Positions 16,863-23,514 of a DNA stretch of 36,111 bases are shown piece by piece. The number at the start of each line of letters is the position of its first letter. The stretch's first letter is position 1. The position numbers were made by a program, and so were the translations under genes. This DNA comes from Bacteroidia bacterium. Its GTDB lineage: Bacteria > Bacteroidota > Bacteroidia > Chitinophagales > Saprospiraceae. The notes under the pieces are model-generated. The model did not search any database. It was not told the origin of the DNA and saw nothing but the letters and a program-made list of their open reading frames with translations. The DNA is taken from the NCBI GenBank assembly GCA_030430845.1, contig JAUIKE010000080.1, positions 1-36,111 of the forward strand, read 5' to 3'.

Positions 16863-16902
16863 CGGACATTATCGGACATTATCGGACAAAAGCGGACAAA
16901 AA
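16863..16902 (+). repeat. Four exact-register 10-bp direct repeats
   Basis: CGGACATTAT, CGGACATTAT, CGGACAAAAG, CGGACAAAAA: four units of ten bases in a row, all beginning CGGACA. The ten-base period places every unit on the same face of the helix, as for a cooperative protein-binding array, but simple repeat slippage would give the same picture. It lies just before the 26-bp palindrome. Confidence 0.8.
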
Positions 16903-16926
16903 TTTGCTCCCAAATAAAATTTTGTG

Positions 16927-16981
16927 AATCTTGTGGTAGTCACCTGGTGACTTGGAGTCACCAGGTGACTACCACAAGATT
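16927..16981. repeat. Perfect 26-bp palindrome
   Basis: AATCTTGTGGTAGTCACCTG and on (16927-16952) is perfectly reverse-complemented at 16956-16981 around the loop TGG. The arm itself contains the smaller palindrome GTCACCTGGTGAC. It is 48 bases beyond the stop codon of the minus-strand membrane protein gene (17029), so it may terminate that transcript, though no T-run follows on the minus strand beyond short ones. Confidence 0.8.
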
Positions 16982-17028
16982 TCCCACTCTAGCATTATTA
17001 GACCGGCAAGCCCTGCCCCCGCGGAGCC

Positions 17029-17820
17029 TCAGGAGGTCAAATTTAAAATCCTCAACCGAAGTGCGTCTTGCTCTCTCAATAAGTCGGCCTCGGAGATGAG
17101 TTCCTTCTCCTTTCTGTTATTTAATTCGTGGTATAGTTTTTTTATGGCGGGCATCGCTTGGCGGGCTTTGGGAGAGATCCGTTCTTCGGATTGAGAAAGC
17201 TGATGGATCGCAGCTTCTATATGGCCTTTTTTCAGCAATTGCCAAACCTTCTTCCTGAACAGAATTTTCGAATTCGAAAGGCCCAATATATTCTTTACCC
17301 AAACCTCTAAGTATAAGAAAACCAGTAACAGGAAAAGCGAGAGATATCCAAGTATGCCTAGCAAAATGAAATAGGCGTCCGTCACCAGGTAATCACTTTT
17401 GGTTGTGTTGGAGGCGATCTCGTTTTTCACCACATTATAGCCTAAGTTCTCCACCGTTTGCCGGAGGGTGCCGCCGCCTTTCTCGAGTAATTCGGCCAGG
17501 TTTTCATTTTCTTGAAGGGGGAAATATAAAGCCGCCTTAAAGTCCACTTCCGGCAAATAAACATGCCTTTTATATTCATGATCATACCAAAAAACGGCAA
17601 ACACCAGCATGATAATCGTGGCAGTCATCCCAAAAATTTTGCTCCGCCCGCTCAATAAAAGCATCTCTCCACGGAAATTCCAGAAGTAATAGATAAAAGG
17701 GGTAGCTAGTAACAATAGAATAATAAAAAACACCGCCGTACCCCTCGGAGGGGCATTCAGATAAATAAATACAGCCGTTGATAGAACAGCCAGCAGCAAC
17801 AGGAATTTTCCGAAGTTCAT
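17029..17820 (-). CDS. Four-TM membrane protein with C-terminal EAD11-like domain
   Basis: 263 residues. Hydrophobic segments at about 5-22, 29-47, 62-79 and 149-172; the loop 80-147 would be periplasmic and both ends cytoplasmic. Residues 191-262 (VWQLLKKGHIEAAIHQLSQ ... ISPKARQAMPAIKKLYHELN ... KELISEADLLREQDALRLRIL) match, by eye, the small helical effector-associated domain 11: a first helix with I/LxxGxIExAI, a middle helix before an (E/G)LIS turn, and a last helix with RIxxL. EADs are adaptor domains of bacterial conflict systems that often pair with CHAT/caspase or trypsin effectors. It is divergent from the sigma/CHAT-linked gene cluster (219-base gap). The domain call is inference from pattern, not a search. 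Confidence 0.75.
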   Translation of the reverse strand: MNFGKFLLLLAVLSTAVFIYLNAPPRGTAVFFIILLLLATPFIYYFWNFRGEMLLLSGRSKIFGMTATIIMLVFAVFWYDHEYKRHVYLPEVDFKAALYFPLQENENLAELLEKGGGTLRQTVENLGYNVVKNEIASNTTKSDYLVTDAYFILLGILGYLSLFLLLVFLYLEVWVKNILGLSNSKILFRKKVWQLLKKGHIEAAIHQLSQSEERISPKARQAMPAIKKLYHELNNRKEKELISEADLLREQDALRLRILNLTS

Positions 17821-17967
17821 TTTAGCCGGTTAAATTGAATGGGAAATAAAGTGCCCGGACAAATTTAACTTAAAAATAAACACCGCAGTCGACGGCGTAT
17901 ATTTTTAAGTATTTCAACTATCCGGAGTAGTAGAAATAATAGGTACATAATTTTTTTTCAAAAACCA

Positions 17968-18004
17968 TGATGACCTTTTTCCAAGCCTGCGATATAGTAG
18001 TAAA
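17968..18004 (+). promoter_or_regulatory. ECF-type promoter copy 1
   Basis: TGATGACCTTTT (17968-17979), 7 bases, CTGCGATATAGTAGTAAA (17987-18004). The same element recurs at 20493 and 20913, each in front of an exported-protein gene, and the flanking T-tract upstream is also shared. The spacing of the GACC and CGATA parts suits an ECF sigma factor. The start codon is 35 bases downstream. Best candidate regulator: the sigma factor at 22148. Confidence 0.75.
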
Positions 18005-18039
18005 CAATCGAATTAAAAACTTCTAAAAATTAATACATC

Positions 18040-19224
18040 ATGAAACTTTCAAACATTTTTACCATCGCTTCTATCATCTTGTTTGCTACCGCTTGCGGAC
18101 CTTCTTATGACGATTACTACTATGAAGATGAATATTATCAAGATGAAGCCTACTACGAAGAGGAAGCCTATTACGAAGATCTCACAGAAGAAGAAATAGC
18201 TCAATTGGAAAGAGAAATGGGCGGTGCCTACAACGGAGGAGCAGAAAGATTTGCTCAGGAAGATAATTACAACAGTCGCAACAACGGCGGCCGTTCAGGA
18301 GGAAATTTAAAAACTCATACCATTATGGATCCCAAAACAGGCAGACCCAGTGGATATGTACAACTCCCTTCTAACTGGAGATTAACTGAAAAGGCCTGGC
18401 TCGGACCAGGTAAAACACGGGTTGAATTTCGTAAAGGTGGCGCCTTCTCCGCCCAACAGCGCCAGATCAATTCTGTTGATCAGATTATTCAACAAGACCT
18501 TCTTCCCAAGCTACAACAAAGTGGGCTGCGGCTGGACCGAATCATCGATTTGCCCTCCATTGCCCAAAATAACCAGAAAATGTTCGCTCAATACTGGAAA
18601 GCCATGCCCTCACAGGAGACGCATCAGGTAAAAGGTATTGAAATGACCGAGCCCAATAAAAATGAAAAAGGCCTGATCATCGTTCACCTGACCATTTCTC
18701 GCTCGCAGTACGGCAGTTTTTCTAACTACTATTCCAACGTGCTGGTATCTGATCCCAGAAGCTATGAAAACGATAAAAAGATCGTCATTAATGCCTTGTC
18801 TACTATGCAGATGGACCGCCAGGCAATAGCCGCACACAATCAAAGAGAACAGCAAAAATCCAATGCCAGCTGGTCTGCCCATAACCAAAGAATGCGCCAG
18901 AACCAGGCTAACTTTGACTCCTGGCAAAAAACGCAGCAGACTTACAGCGACATCAGCGACATTAACCATGAAGGATGGAAAAGAAGAAATGCCATCAGCG
19001 ATGCCGGTCACGACAAAACCATCAACGGTATCTGGGAACGCGACGCAGCTGTCAACCCTTACTCCGGCCAGCAGATGAATGTAGAAAGCGGCTATAAGTA
19101 TTACTACATGAACGCTAACGGACAGTATTTCGGAACCAATGACGAATTCTATAATCCTGAAAGAGACCCTCGCGTCAACCACCAGCAGTGGAGAAGAGTT
19201 CAAAGACCCCAAAATAACTATTGA
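18040..19224 (+). CDS. Putative surface lipoprotein, copy A of a local paralogous family
   Basis: 394 residues. The signal MKLSNIFTIASIILFATAC gives a likely lipoprotein Cys19, followed by an extreme acidic Tyr tract (DDYYYEDEYYQDEAYYEEE), which could act as a surface-export signal of Bacteroidota lipoproteins. After a low-complexity Asn/Gly stretch comes a family domain of about 180 residues (from MDPKTGRPSGYVQLPSNW through FAQYWKAMPSQETHQVKG to IVINALSTM). Then a Gln/Asn-rich helical segment (AAHNQREQQKSNASW, RMRQNQANFDSW) and a C-terminal aromatic domain (GYKYYYMNANGQYFGTNDEF, then NPERDP and QWRRV). The protein at 20986 shares the last ~290 residues at high identity; 19318 is a distant third copy. 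No known family recognised. It has its own ECF-type promoter and terminator. Confidence 0.9.
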   Translation: MKLSNIFTIASIILFATACGPSYDDYYYEDEYYQDEAYYEEEAYYEDLTEEEIAQLEREMGGAYNGGAERFAQEDNYNSRNNGGRSGGNLKTHTIMDPKTGRPSGYVQLPSNWRLTEKAWLGPGKTRVEFRKGGAFSAQQRQINSVDQIIQQDLLPKLQQSGLRLDRIIDLPSIAQNNQKMFAQYWKAMPSQETHQVKGIEMTEPNKNEKGLIIVHLTISRSQYGSFSNYYSNVLVSDPRSYENDKKIVINALSTMQMDRQAIAAHNQREQQKSNASWSAHNQRMRQNQANFDSWQKTQQTYSDISDINHEGWKRRNAISDAGHDKTINGIWERDAAVNPYSGQQMNVESGYKYYYMNANGQYFGTNDEFYNPERDPRVNHQQWRRVQRPQNNY

Positions 19225-19246
19225 TCATTAACTAGTGAATTTTGAA

Positions 19247-19279
19247 GTGGCTGCCCACCCCCTGGGCAGCTACCTTTTT
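19247..19279 (+). terminator. Terminator after copy A
   Basis: Stem GTGGCTGCCCA (19247-19257) with TGGGCAGCTAC (19263-19273, one G-T pair), loop CCCCC, then CTTTTT. It separates copy A from the diverged copy at 19318, for which no separate ECF-type promoter is seen, so that gene probably depends on read-through. Confidence 0.75.
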
Positions 19280-19317
19280 AAAAGACAACCTTCTGTATAA
19301 CACCCAAAAAAACAATC

Positions 19318-20331
19318 ATGAAAACGTATTTGATTATTTATTTCAGTCTTTTTTTAGGGGTTTTCGGTTCTCATAACCCTACCCCAAAATGCAGTTTTTT
19401 ACCGTCCGAGGCTTCAACATTTCGCTGTGACGAAAAAAAGTTGAATTGCCAACATCAGGAAGCCCATTTGCACAACTGCTTAGTCTCTTGCTCTGAGAAT
19501 GACCTCCAAAAAATTGTCAAAAAAGATACCATGCTTGATATTGACATGGGGTATTTTCCACTTCCCTCTTGCTGGAGTAGCATCGAAAACGGCTTGCAAG
19601 GCCCCGACAGCACCATCGCTATTCATGGCCCTCTTGTTTATACGGCCAAATTAAAAACGAATTATGAGGCTACGGAACTATTAGGCCATCAAGCCATTGT
19701 GGACAACTGTATAAAAGAGGAGATCATTCCAGAGTTATTTAAGACCAAGTCCCGGATCAAAAATATCTCGTTCAATGAGGAGTTGGCCAAGAGATACCAG
19801 GAACACTTTTCTAATCTTTATCCATGTTCGACGCTTCCCGTCTATTTTAAGGTAGCCATCCTGGAGGATGAGGACCTAAAAGGGAAGCCGGGTTTAAGTG
19901 TATTGCATTTTATGATTTTTGAGTATGCTCATGGTTATGTACTTCATTACTCGAAAAATAGTTTGTCTGCACAACTGACCAACTATGAGCGGGATAAAAA
20001 AGACTATTTACATGCCCTGGCGCATGCCGAATATTTCCCTGAATACGTACAAAAGGTCCGGGAAGTGCAAAGACAAAGTACTCAGGATAGTTGGCATCAG
20101 TACAACAATCAGTTGCTGGCCAATTTGAGTTACAGGCATTGGAGGACGCCATGGGAACCTGGTTCAGAGGGCGATTACCGCCCCTGGAGAAGGAGTCGAT
20201 TTGGCGAGCATGAAAAATACCTTCAATACTTCAACTCTAATGACACGCTTTCTCTATATGATCCCGAAACAGATTACAACATTGAAGATTCGAGTTGGAA
20301 AGAGTTAAAATCTGAAGATGCTAAAAATTAG
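19318..20331 (+). CDS. Exported protein, diverged copy C of the same family
   Basis: 337 residues with a signal peptide (MKTYLIIYFSLFLGVFGS). Overall identity to copies A and B is low, but the landmarks follow in the same order: MGYFPLPSCW against SGYVQLPSNW; ISFNEELAKRYQEHFSNLYP against SIAQNNQKMFAQYWKAMP; YERDKKDYLHALAHAE against YENDKKIVINALSTMQ; SWHQYNNQ against SWSAHNQR; and LSLYDPETDYNIEDSSWKEL against DEFYNPERDPRVNHQQWRRV. It has an extra Cys-rich N-terminal part (six Cys in residues 25-60) not present in the others. Function unknown. It has no ECF-type promoter of its own in the 93-base gap, so it may be expressed by read-through from copy A. Confidence 0.8.
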   Translation: MKTYLIIYFSLFLGVFGSHNPTPKCSFLPSEASTFRCDEKKLNCQHQEAHLHNCLVSCSENDLQKIVKKDTMLDIDMGYFPLPSCWSSIENGLQGPDSTIAIHGPLVYTAKLKTNYEATELLGHQAIVDNCIKEEIIPELFKTKSRIKNISFNEELAKRYQEHFSNLYPCSTLPVYFKVAILEDEDLKGKPGLSVLHFMIFEYAHGYVLHYSKNSLSAQLTNYERDKKDYLHALAHAEYFPEYVQKVREVQRQSTQDSWHQYNNQLLANLSYRHWRTPWEPGSEGDYRPWRRSRFGEHEKYLQYFNSNDTLSLYDPETDYNIEDSSWKELKSEDAKN

Positions 20332-20433
20332 CAGGCTAATAAACCAGGCAGAAGCAAGAGGATTCAGCCTCCTACATAAAGCTCCCAAAGCCAAAAGAAG
20401 CATAAAAAGACATGATGTATTAAAGCCTTACGG

Positions 20434-20466
20434 CCGGCCACCATTCAGGTAGCCGGTCTTTTTTTT
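20434..20466 (+). terminator. Terminator after copy C
   Basis: Stem CCGGCCACC (20434-20442) with GGTAGCCGG (20448-20456, one mismatch), loop ATTCA, then TC and a run of eight T. Promoter copy 2 starts 27 bases later. Confidence 0.75.
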
Positions 20467-20492
20467 GAGAAAATATTTTTTTTCAAAACCCA

Positions 20493-20530
20493 TGATGACC
20501 TTTTCTCATGGTCTGCGATATAGTAGTAAA
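20493..20530 (+). promoter_or_regulatory. ECF-type promoter copy 2
   Basis: TGATGACCTTTT (20493-20504), 8 bases, CTGCGATATAGTAGTAAA (20513-20530). Identical to copy 1 in both boxes, with one extra spacer base. Sequence identity continues for a few bases (CAATCGAA) after the -10-like box. The start codon of the small exported protein lies 55 bases downstream. Confidence 0.75.
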
Positions 20531-20585
20531 CAATCGAACAAAAAACTTCTGAAAAGCTGAATAACACTCAAAAAACAACAAGACC

Positions 20586-20816
20586 ATGAAAGCCAATATG
20601 ATCATTTTTCTGAGCCTTATGATAAGTTTTTGGAATACCTATAATTCTTTAAATCAACCTACTTCGAATCCGGAAAATTCCCAGCTAATCCACGAGATAC
20701 ATTACGAAATGACCCAGAAGCATTTTAAACCGAGCTGTAATGTCCAAAGAACCATAGCATCCGATAGCATGATCACGGTAAAAAATAAAGAGAGAATTGC
20801 ACTTTCGAAGAACTAA
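20586..20816 (+). CDS. Small exported protein under an ECF-type promoter
   Basis: 76 residues. Hydrophobic start MKANMIIFLSLMISFWN looks like a signal peptide, although no clear cleavage site follows. The mature part is polar, with one Cys (HFKPSCNVQ) and no repeat or motif I recognise, and no likeness to the family domain of its neighbours. Its reality is supported by context: it begins 55 bases behind a copy of the promoter element and is closed by its own hairpin terminator. It could be a secreted peptide or a degraded remnant of a larger family member. Confidence 0.6.
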   Translation: MKANMIIFLSLMISFWNTYNSLNQPTSNPENSQLIHEIHYEMTQKHFKPSCNVQRTIASDSMITVKNKERIALSKN

Positions 20817-20849
20817 ACCCCAGTAAAGGTTTGATGTAAACTGGATATC

Positions 20850-20882
20850 GCTGACCGGCTTTTATAGTTGGTCAGCCTTTTT
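20850..20882 (+). terminator. Terminator after the small exported gene
   Basis: Stem GCTGACC (20850-20856) with GGTCAGC (20870-20876), 13-base loop, then CTTTTT. Promoter copy 3 begins 30 bases later. Confidence 0.7.
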
Positions 20883-20912
20883 CAAAAAAAAATAATTTTT
20901 TTCTAAAAAAGC

Positions 20913-20949
20913 TGATGACCTTTTTCCAAGCCTGCGATATAGTAGTAAA
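20913..20949 (+). promoter_or_regulatory. ECF-type promoter copy 3
   Basis: TGATGACCTTTT (20913-20924), 7 bases, CTGCGATATAGTAGTAAA (20932-20949). The entire stretch including the spacer TTCCAAGC is the same as copy 1. The start codon is 36 bases downstream, almost the same distance as in copy 1. Confidence 0.75.
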
Positions 20950-20985
20950 GAACAACTTAAAAAACCTTATTTAAACGAATACATC

Positions 20986-22038
20986 ATGAAACTGACAACT
21001 ATTTTTTTCTTCAGCATCCTGTTCTGCCTGGCAAGTGTAAACGCACAAAACGGATACAATGCCTACAACCAGCAAGGAGCAACGAACCCTCAATTTACTA
21101 ACCCACAAAATGGCCATGTCAAAATGCATACAATTCAAGATCCTCAATCAGGTACGATCGCCGGTTATTTACCTTTGCCGGCGGACTGGCAAGTCACGAG
21201 CCACAAATGGATAGGACCGGAAAACACCTCTGTAGAACTACGCATGGGGGGGAGTTTCTCCAGCATGCAGCGCCAGGTGAATTCTATTGACCAGATCCTT
21301 CGGGAAGACCTATTACCTCAGATCCAGCAATTGGGTGCTCGGGTTGACAACATCATCGACCTACCGGAAATAGCCCGCAACAATCAAAAGATATATGCTC
21401 AATACTGGAAAGCCATGCCCTCACAGGAGCACCATCAGGTAAAGGGTTTGGAACTGACTGACCCCAATACAGGAAGTAAAGGCTTTGTGGTTGTGCATTT
21501 TATGCTTTCCGTTTCACAGTACGGCAACTACGCTTTCTACCAGATGAATGTCATGGAAGCGAAAAACCACCGGTACGAGCAAGACAAAAAGGCCGTGATC
21601 TATGCACTGGCTAATATGCAGCCCAACCCACAAGCCATTGCAGCACATAATCAAAGAGAACAGCAGAAATCCAACGCCAGCTGGGCTGCTCACAATAGCC
21701 GAATGCGTCAGAACCAGGCCAACTTCGACGCTTTTCAGCAAACGCAGCAGACTTACAGTGACATCAGCGACATGTCGCACGAAAGCTGGCAGAGAAGAAA
21801 CCAAATGAACAATGCCGGGCACGACAAGACCATCAACGGCGTTTGGGATCGCGAAGCTATGGTAAACCCCTATTCCGGCGGACAAATGAACGTTGAAAGT
21901 GGGTACAAATACTACTACATGAATCAAAACGGACAATACTTCGGTACGAACGACGAGTTTTACAATCCGACACAGGACCCACAAATGAATCACATGCAGT
22001 GGAGAAAAGTTCAGAAACCTAATAATAACGGATACTAG
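20986..22038 (+). CDS. Exported protein, copy B of the local family
   Basis: 350 residues. Signal peptide MKLTTIFFFSILFCLASVNA with cleavage before QNG; unlike copy A there is no lipid-attachment Cys and no acidic Tyr tract, so this copy should be soluble in the periplasm or secreted. From residue 43 it follows copy A closely: GTIAGYLPLPADW, DNIIDLPEIARNNQKIYAQ, YWKAMPSQEHHQVKG, AIAAHNQREQQKSNASW, GHDKTINGVWDRE, NPYSGGQMNVESGYKYYYM, GQYFGTNDEFYNP. No catalytic motif is evident; the Asn/Gln-rich middle and aromatic C-terminus look like an interaction or matrix protein. Own ECF-type promoter and terminator; directly upstream of the sigma factor gene. Confidence 0.9.
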   Translation: MKLTTIFFFSILFCLASVNAQNGYNAYNQQGATNPQFTNPQNGHVKMHTIQDPQSGTIAGYLPLPADWQVTSHKWIGPENTSVELRMGGSFSSMQRQVNSIDQILREDLLPQIQQLGARVDNIIDLPEIARNNQKIYAQYWKAMPSQEHHQVKGLELTDPNTGSKGFVVVHFMLSVSQYGNYAFYQMNVMEAKNHRYEQDKKAVIYALANMQPNPQAIAAHNQREQQKSNASWAAHNSRMRQNQANFDAFQQTQQTYSDISDMSHESWQRRNQMNNAGHDKTINGVWDREAMVNPYSGGQMNVESGYKYYYMNQNGQYFGTNDEFYNPTQDPQMNHMQWRKVQKPNNNGY

Positions 22039-22045
22039 TAGTACA

Positions 22046-22083
22046 GGCAAATTCCTCCGGCGCTGCCGAAGGAATTTGCCTTT
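22046..22083 (+). terminator. Terminator after copy B
   Basis: A 16-base inverted repeat (22046-22061 and 22065-22080, GGCAAATTCCT core, one mismatch) with loop GCT, followed by TTT. It isolates the sigma factor operon from copy B. Confidence 0.75.
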
Positions 22084-22112
22084 GGATATATCAAAGGACG
22101 GGACTATCTTAG
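22081..22112 (+). promoter_or_regulatory. Candidate housekeeping promoter of the sigma operon
   Basis: TTTG (22081-22084), 20 bases, TATCTTAG (22105-22112) resembles the Bacteroidota sigma-A pattern TTTG-N19-21-TAnnTTTG, with the second box imperfect. The ECF-type element is absent here, which would make the sigma operon independent of its own sigma factor. Confidence 0.4.
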
Positions 22113-22147
22113 GCGTAATATTCTTATCACACCATAAGCATAAACCC

Positions 22148-22693
22148 GTGACAGAACAGGAAATTTTTGATGGCATAGCCCGGAAGGACAATCGAACCTT
22201 TTTGTATCTCTACAACAAATACCAGGACAGTATTTTGAGAATGGTGCAAAAGAACAACGGAAATGAAGAGGATGCCCTGGATATTTTCCAGGAAGGTTTG
22301 ATCGCCTTGTGGACGAATATTTCGCAAGGAAAGTTTAAGGTAAATGATAAAGCGAAGATCTCCACTTATTTGTATACCCTTTGCCGGAACATTTGGATCA
22401 GCAGGCTGAGAAAAAAGAAGTACACACAATCCATAGAAGATAATCCAAATATCCAGACGGTAGAAGTAGAGGACATGACAGAATACCACGAACGAGTCAA
22501 CAAACTGGAACGCGATTTTGACAAACTGGGAGAAGCCTGTAAAAAACTACTGACGCTTTTTTACTACCAAAAAGCCTCCCTGCAGGAAATAGCAGAAAGT
22601 ATGGACCTGACAGTTAAAACGGCTAAAAACACCAAGTATCGCTGCATGAAAAGTCTTAGAGCCATTTACAAACCAGAAAATCTGGCATCATGA
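22148..22693 (+). CDS. ECF-type RNA polymerase sigma factor
   Basis: 181 residues from GTG 22148. The frame is open further up to a TTG at 22076, but that start would lie inside the terminator hairpin and the candidate promoter. Region 2: FLYLYNKYQDSILRMV, then EEDALDIFQEGLIALW (core binding and -10 recognition) and YLYTLCRNIWISRLRKKK. Region 4: KLGEACKKLLTLFYYQKASLQEIAESM and TVKTAKNTKYRCMKSLRAI, a helix-turn-helix for the -35 box. It lacks a sigma-1.1/3 domain, as expected for ECF factors. The next gene begins within its stop codon (ATGA). Three copies of one promoter element upstream are its likely targets. Confidence 0.92.
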   Translation: MTEQEIFDGIARKDNRTFLYLYNKYQDSILRMVQKNNGNEEDALDIFQEGLIALWTNISQGKFKVNDKAKISTYLYTLCRNIWISRLRKKKYTQSIEDNPNIQTVEVEDMTEYHERVNKLERDFDKLGEACKKLLTLFYYQKASLQEIAESMDLTVKTAKNTKYRCMKSLRAIYKPENLAS

Positions 22694-23415
22694 ATGAATT
22701 GATCATAGAAAAAATAGAAGCTTACCTGGAAGGAGATATTAGCCGGGAAGAATTACAAAAAGTGGCTGCGGATGCAGGTGTTTCTAACCTGGATCAAGAA
22801 ATTGAATGGTTTAAGGACAGTCAAGTCGCCATCGAAGCGGCAGGCTTGCGCCAACAATTACAGGAAGTCCTCCCCAAACCAGCAAAAAAAGAAGCCCGGG
22901 TAGTGCAACTCAGAAGCATAAGACGCGTGTTGGCAGTAGCCGCCTCCGTACTGGTTATCGTAGTGGCCTATTTCGGACTAAACAGAGGTGGGTCCTCCAG
23001 CTTGTATGCCGATTATGAATATGTAGATCCGGGGCTGCCGGTACTGATGAGCCAATCAAAAGATCATCAGTTGTATGATGCCTTGTCCTATTACAGTGAG
23101 GGAGATTATGCAGTGGCAGAAGAAAAGCTCCAGCAAATCCAGGCAGATTTTCCCAATAGCGATACACTTTCTTATTACTTAGGCGCCAGCCTGCTTTATC
23201 AGGGAAAAACAGAAGCTGCCAAAGGGCCTTTGCAGGAAGTAAGCTCTTTTGAGAATTCAAGATTCCACCAAAGAGCAGATTGGCTGCTCGTGATGACTGC
23301 CCTGAAAGAAAAAGATCTGGAACAGGCCGGCACCCTCGTACAAAGGATTTTGGATACGCCGAATCATGAATTCTTAGAAAGAGCGAAAGCTTTAAAAGAG
23401 GAATTGAGCAAATAA
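22690..23415 (+). CDS. Probable anti-sigma factor: single-TM protein with periplasmic TPRs
   Basis: 241 residues. The cytoplasmic part (1-75) begins IIEKIEAYLEGDISREELQKVA, like the short helical N-terminus of Bacteroidota anti-sigma and zinc-less anti-sigma-like proteins. One membrane helix follows basic residues (RRVLAVAASVLVIVVAYFGL, about 77-96). The outer part has TPR-like helices: LYDALSYYSEGDYAVAEEKL, TLSYYLGASLLYQGKTEAAK, RADWLLVMTALKEKDLEQAG. Start overlaps the sigma stop (ATGA), the usual sigma/anti-sigma coupling. Inference: it holds the sigma factor at the membrane, and its periplasmic TPRs sense or dock the TPR-CHAT protein encoded next. No zinc-binding HxxxCxxC motif. Confidence 0.82.
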   Translation: MNELIIEKIEAYLEGDISREELQKVAADAGVSNLDQEIEWFKDSQVAIEAAGLRQQLQEVLPKPAKKEARVVQLRSIRRVLAVAASVLVIVVAYFGLNRGGSSSLYADYEYVDPGLPVLMSQSKDHQLYDALSYYSEGDYAVAEEKLQQIQADFPNSDTLSYYLGASLLYQGKTEAAKGPLQEVSSFENSRFHQRADWLLVMTALKEKDLEQAGTLVQRILDTPNHEFLERAKALKEELSK

Positions 23416-23514
23416 AATGTACCAGAAAAAATGCATTTACTCAAACAGTGTCCATCAGCGCACATCGGCAGCAAAACAGACCAGACTTCTTTGTAACGCC
23501 CAAAAAGAACCATC

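Larger units (their letters stand above)
16471..17028. other. Intergenic region with short repeats, no gene seen
   Basis: 558 bases between two minus-strand genes. No convincing frame on either strand. It holds four 10-bp direct repeats (16863-16902) and a 26-bp perfect palindrome (16927-16981), listed separately; the rest (16471-16860) shows nothing I can name. Confidence 0.6.

Noticed and set aside
16863..16902. Possible CRISPR array
   Set aside because: Ten-base units without spacers and no cas genes; it is a short tandem repeat.
16812..17194. Two overlapping plus-strand frames
   Set aside because: They run across the direct repeats, the palindrome and the antisense of the membrane protein gene; composition is not gene-like.
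18610..19212. 200-codon antisense frame over copy A (and a 225-codon one over copy B at 21514-22191)
   Set aside because: Both lie opposite the same conserved domain and follow from its codon use; the duplicated position is explained by paralogy of the sense genes.
22076..22147. Upstream TTG start for the sigma factor
   Set aside because: It lies inside the terminator stem and before the likely promoter; the extra residues have no sigma-factor likeness.
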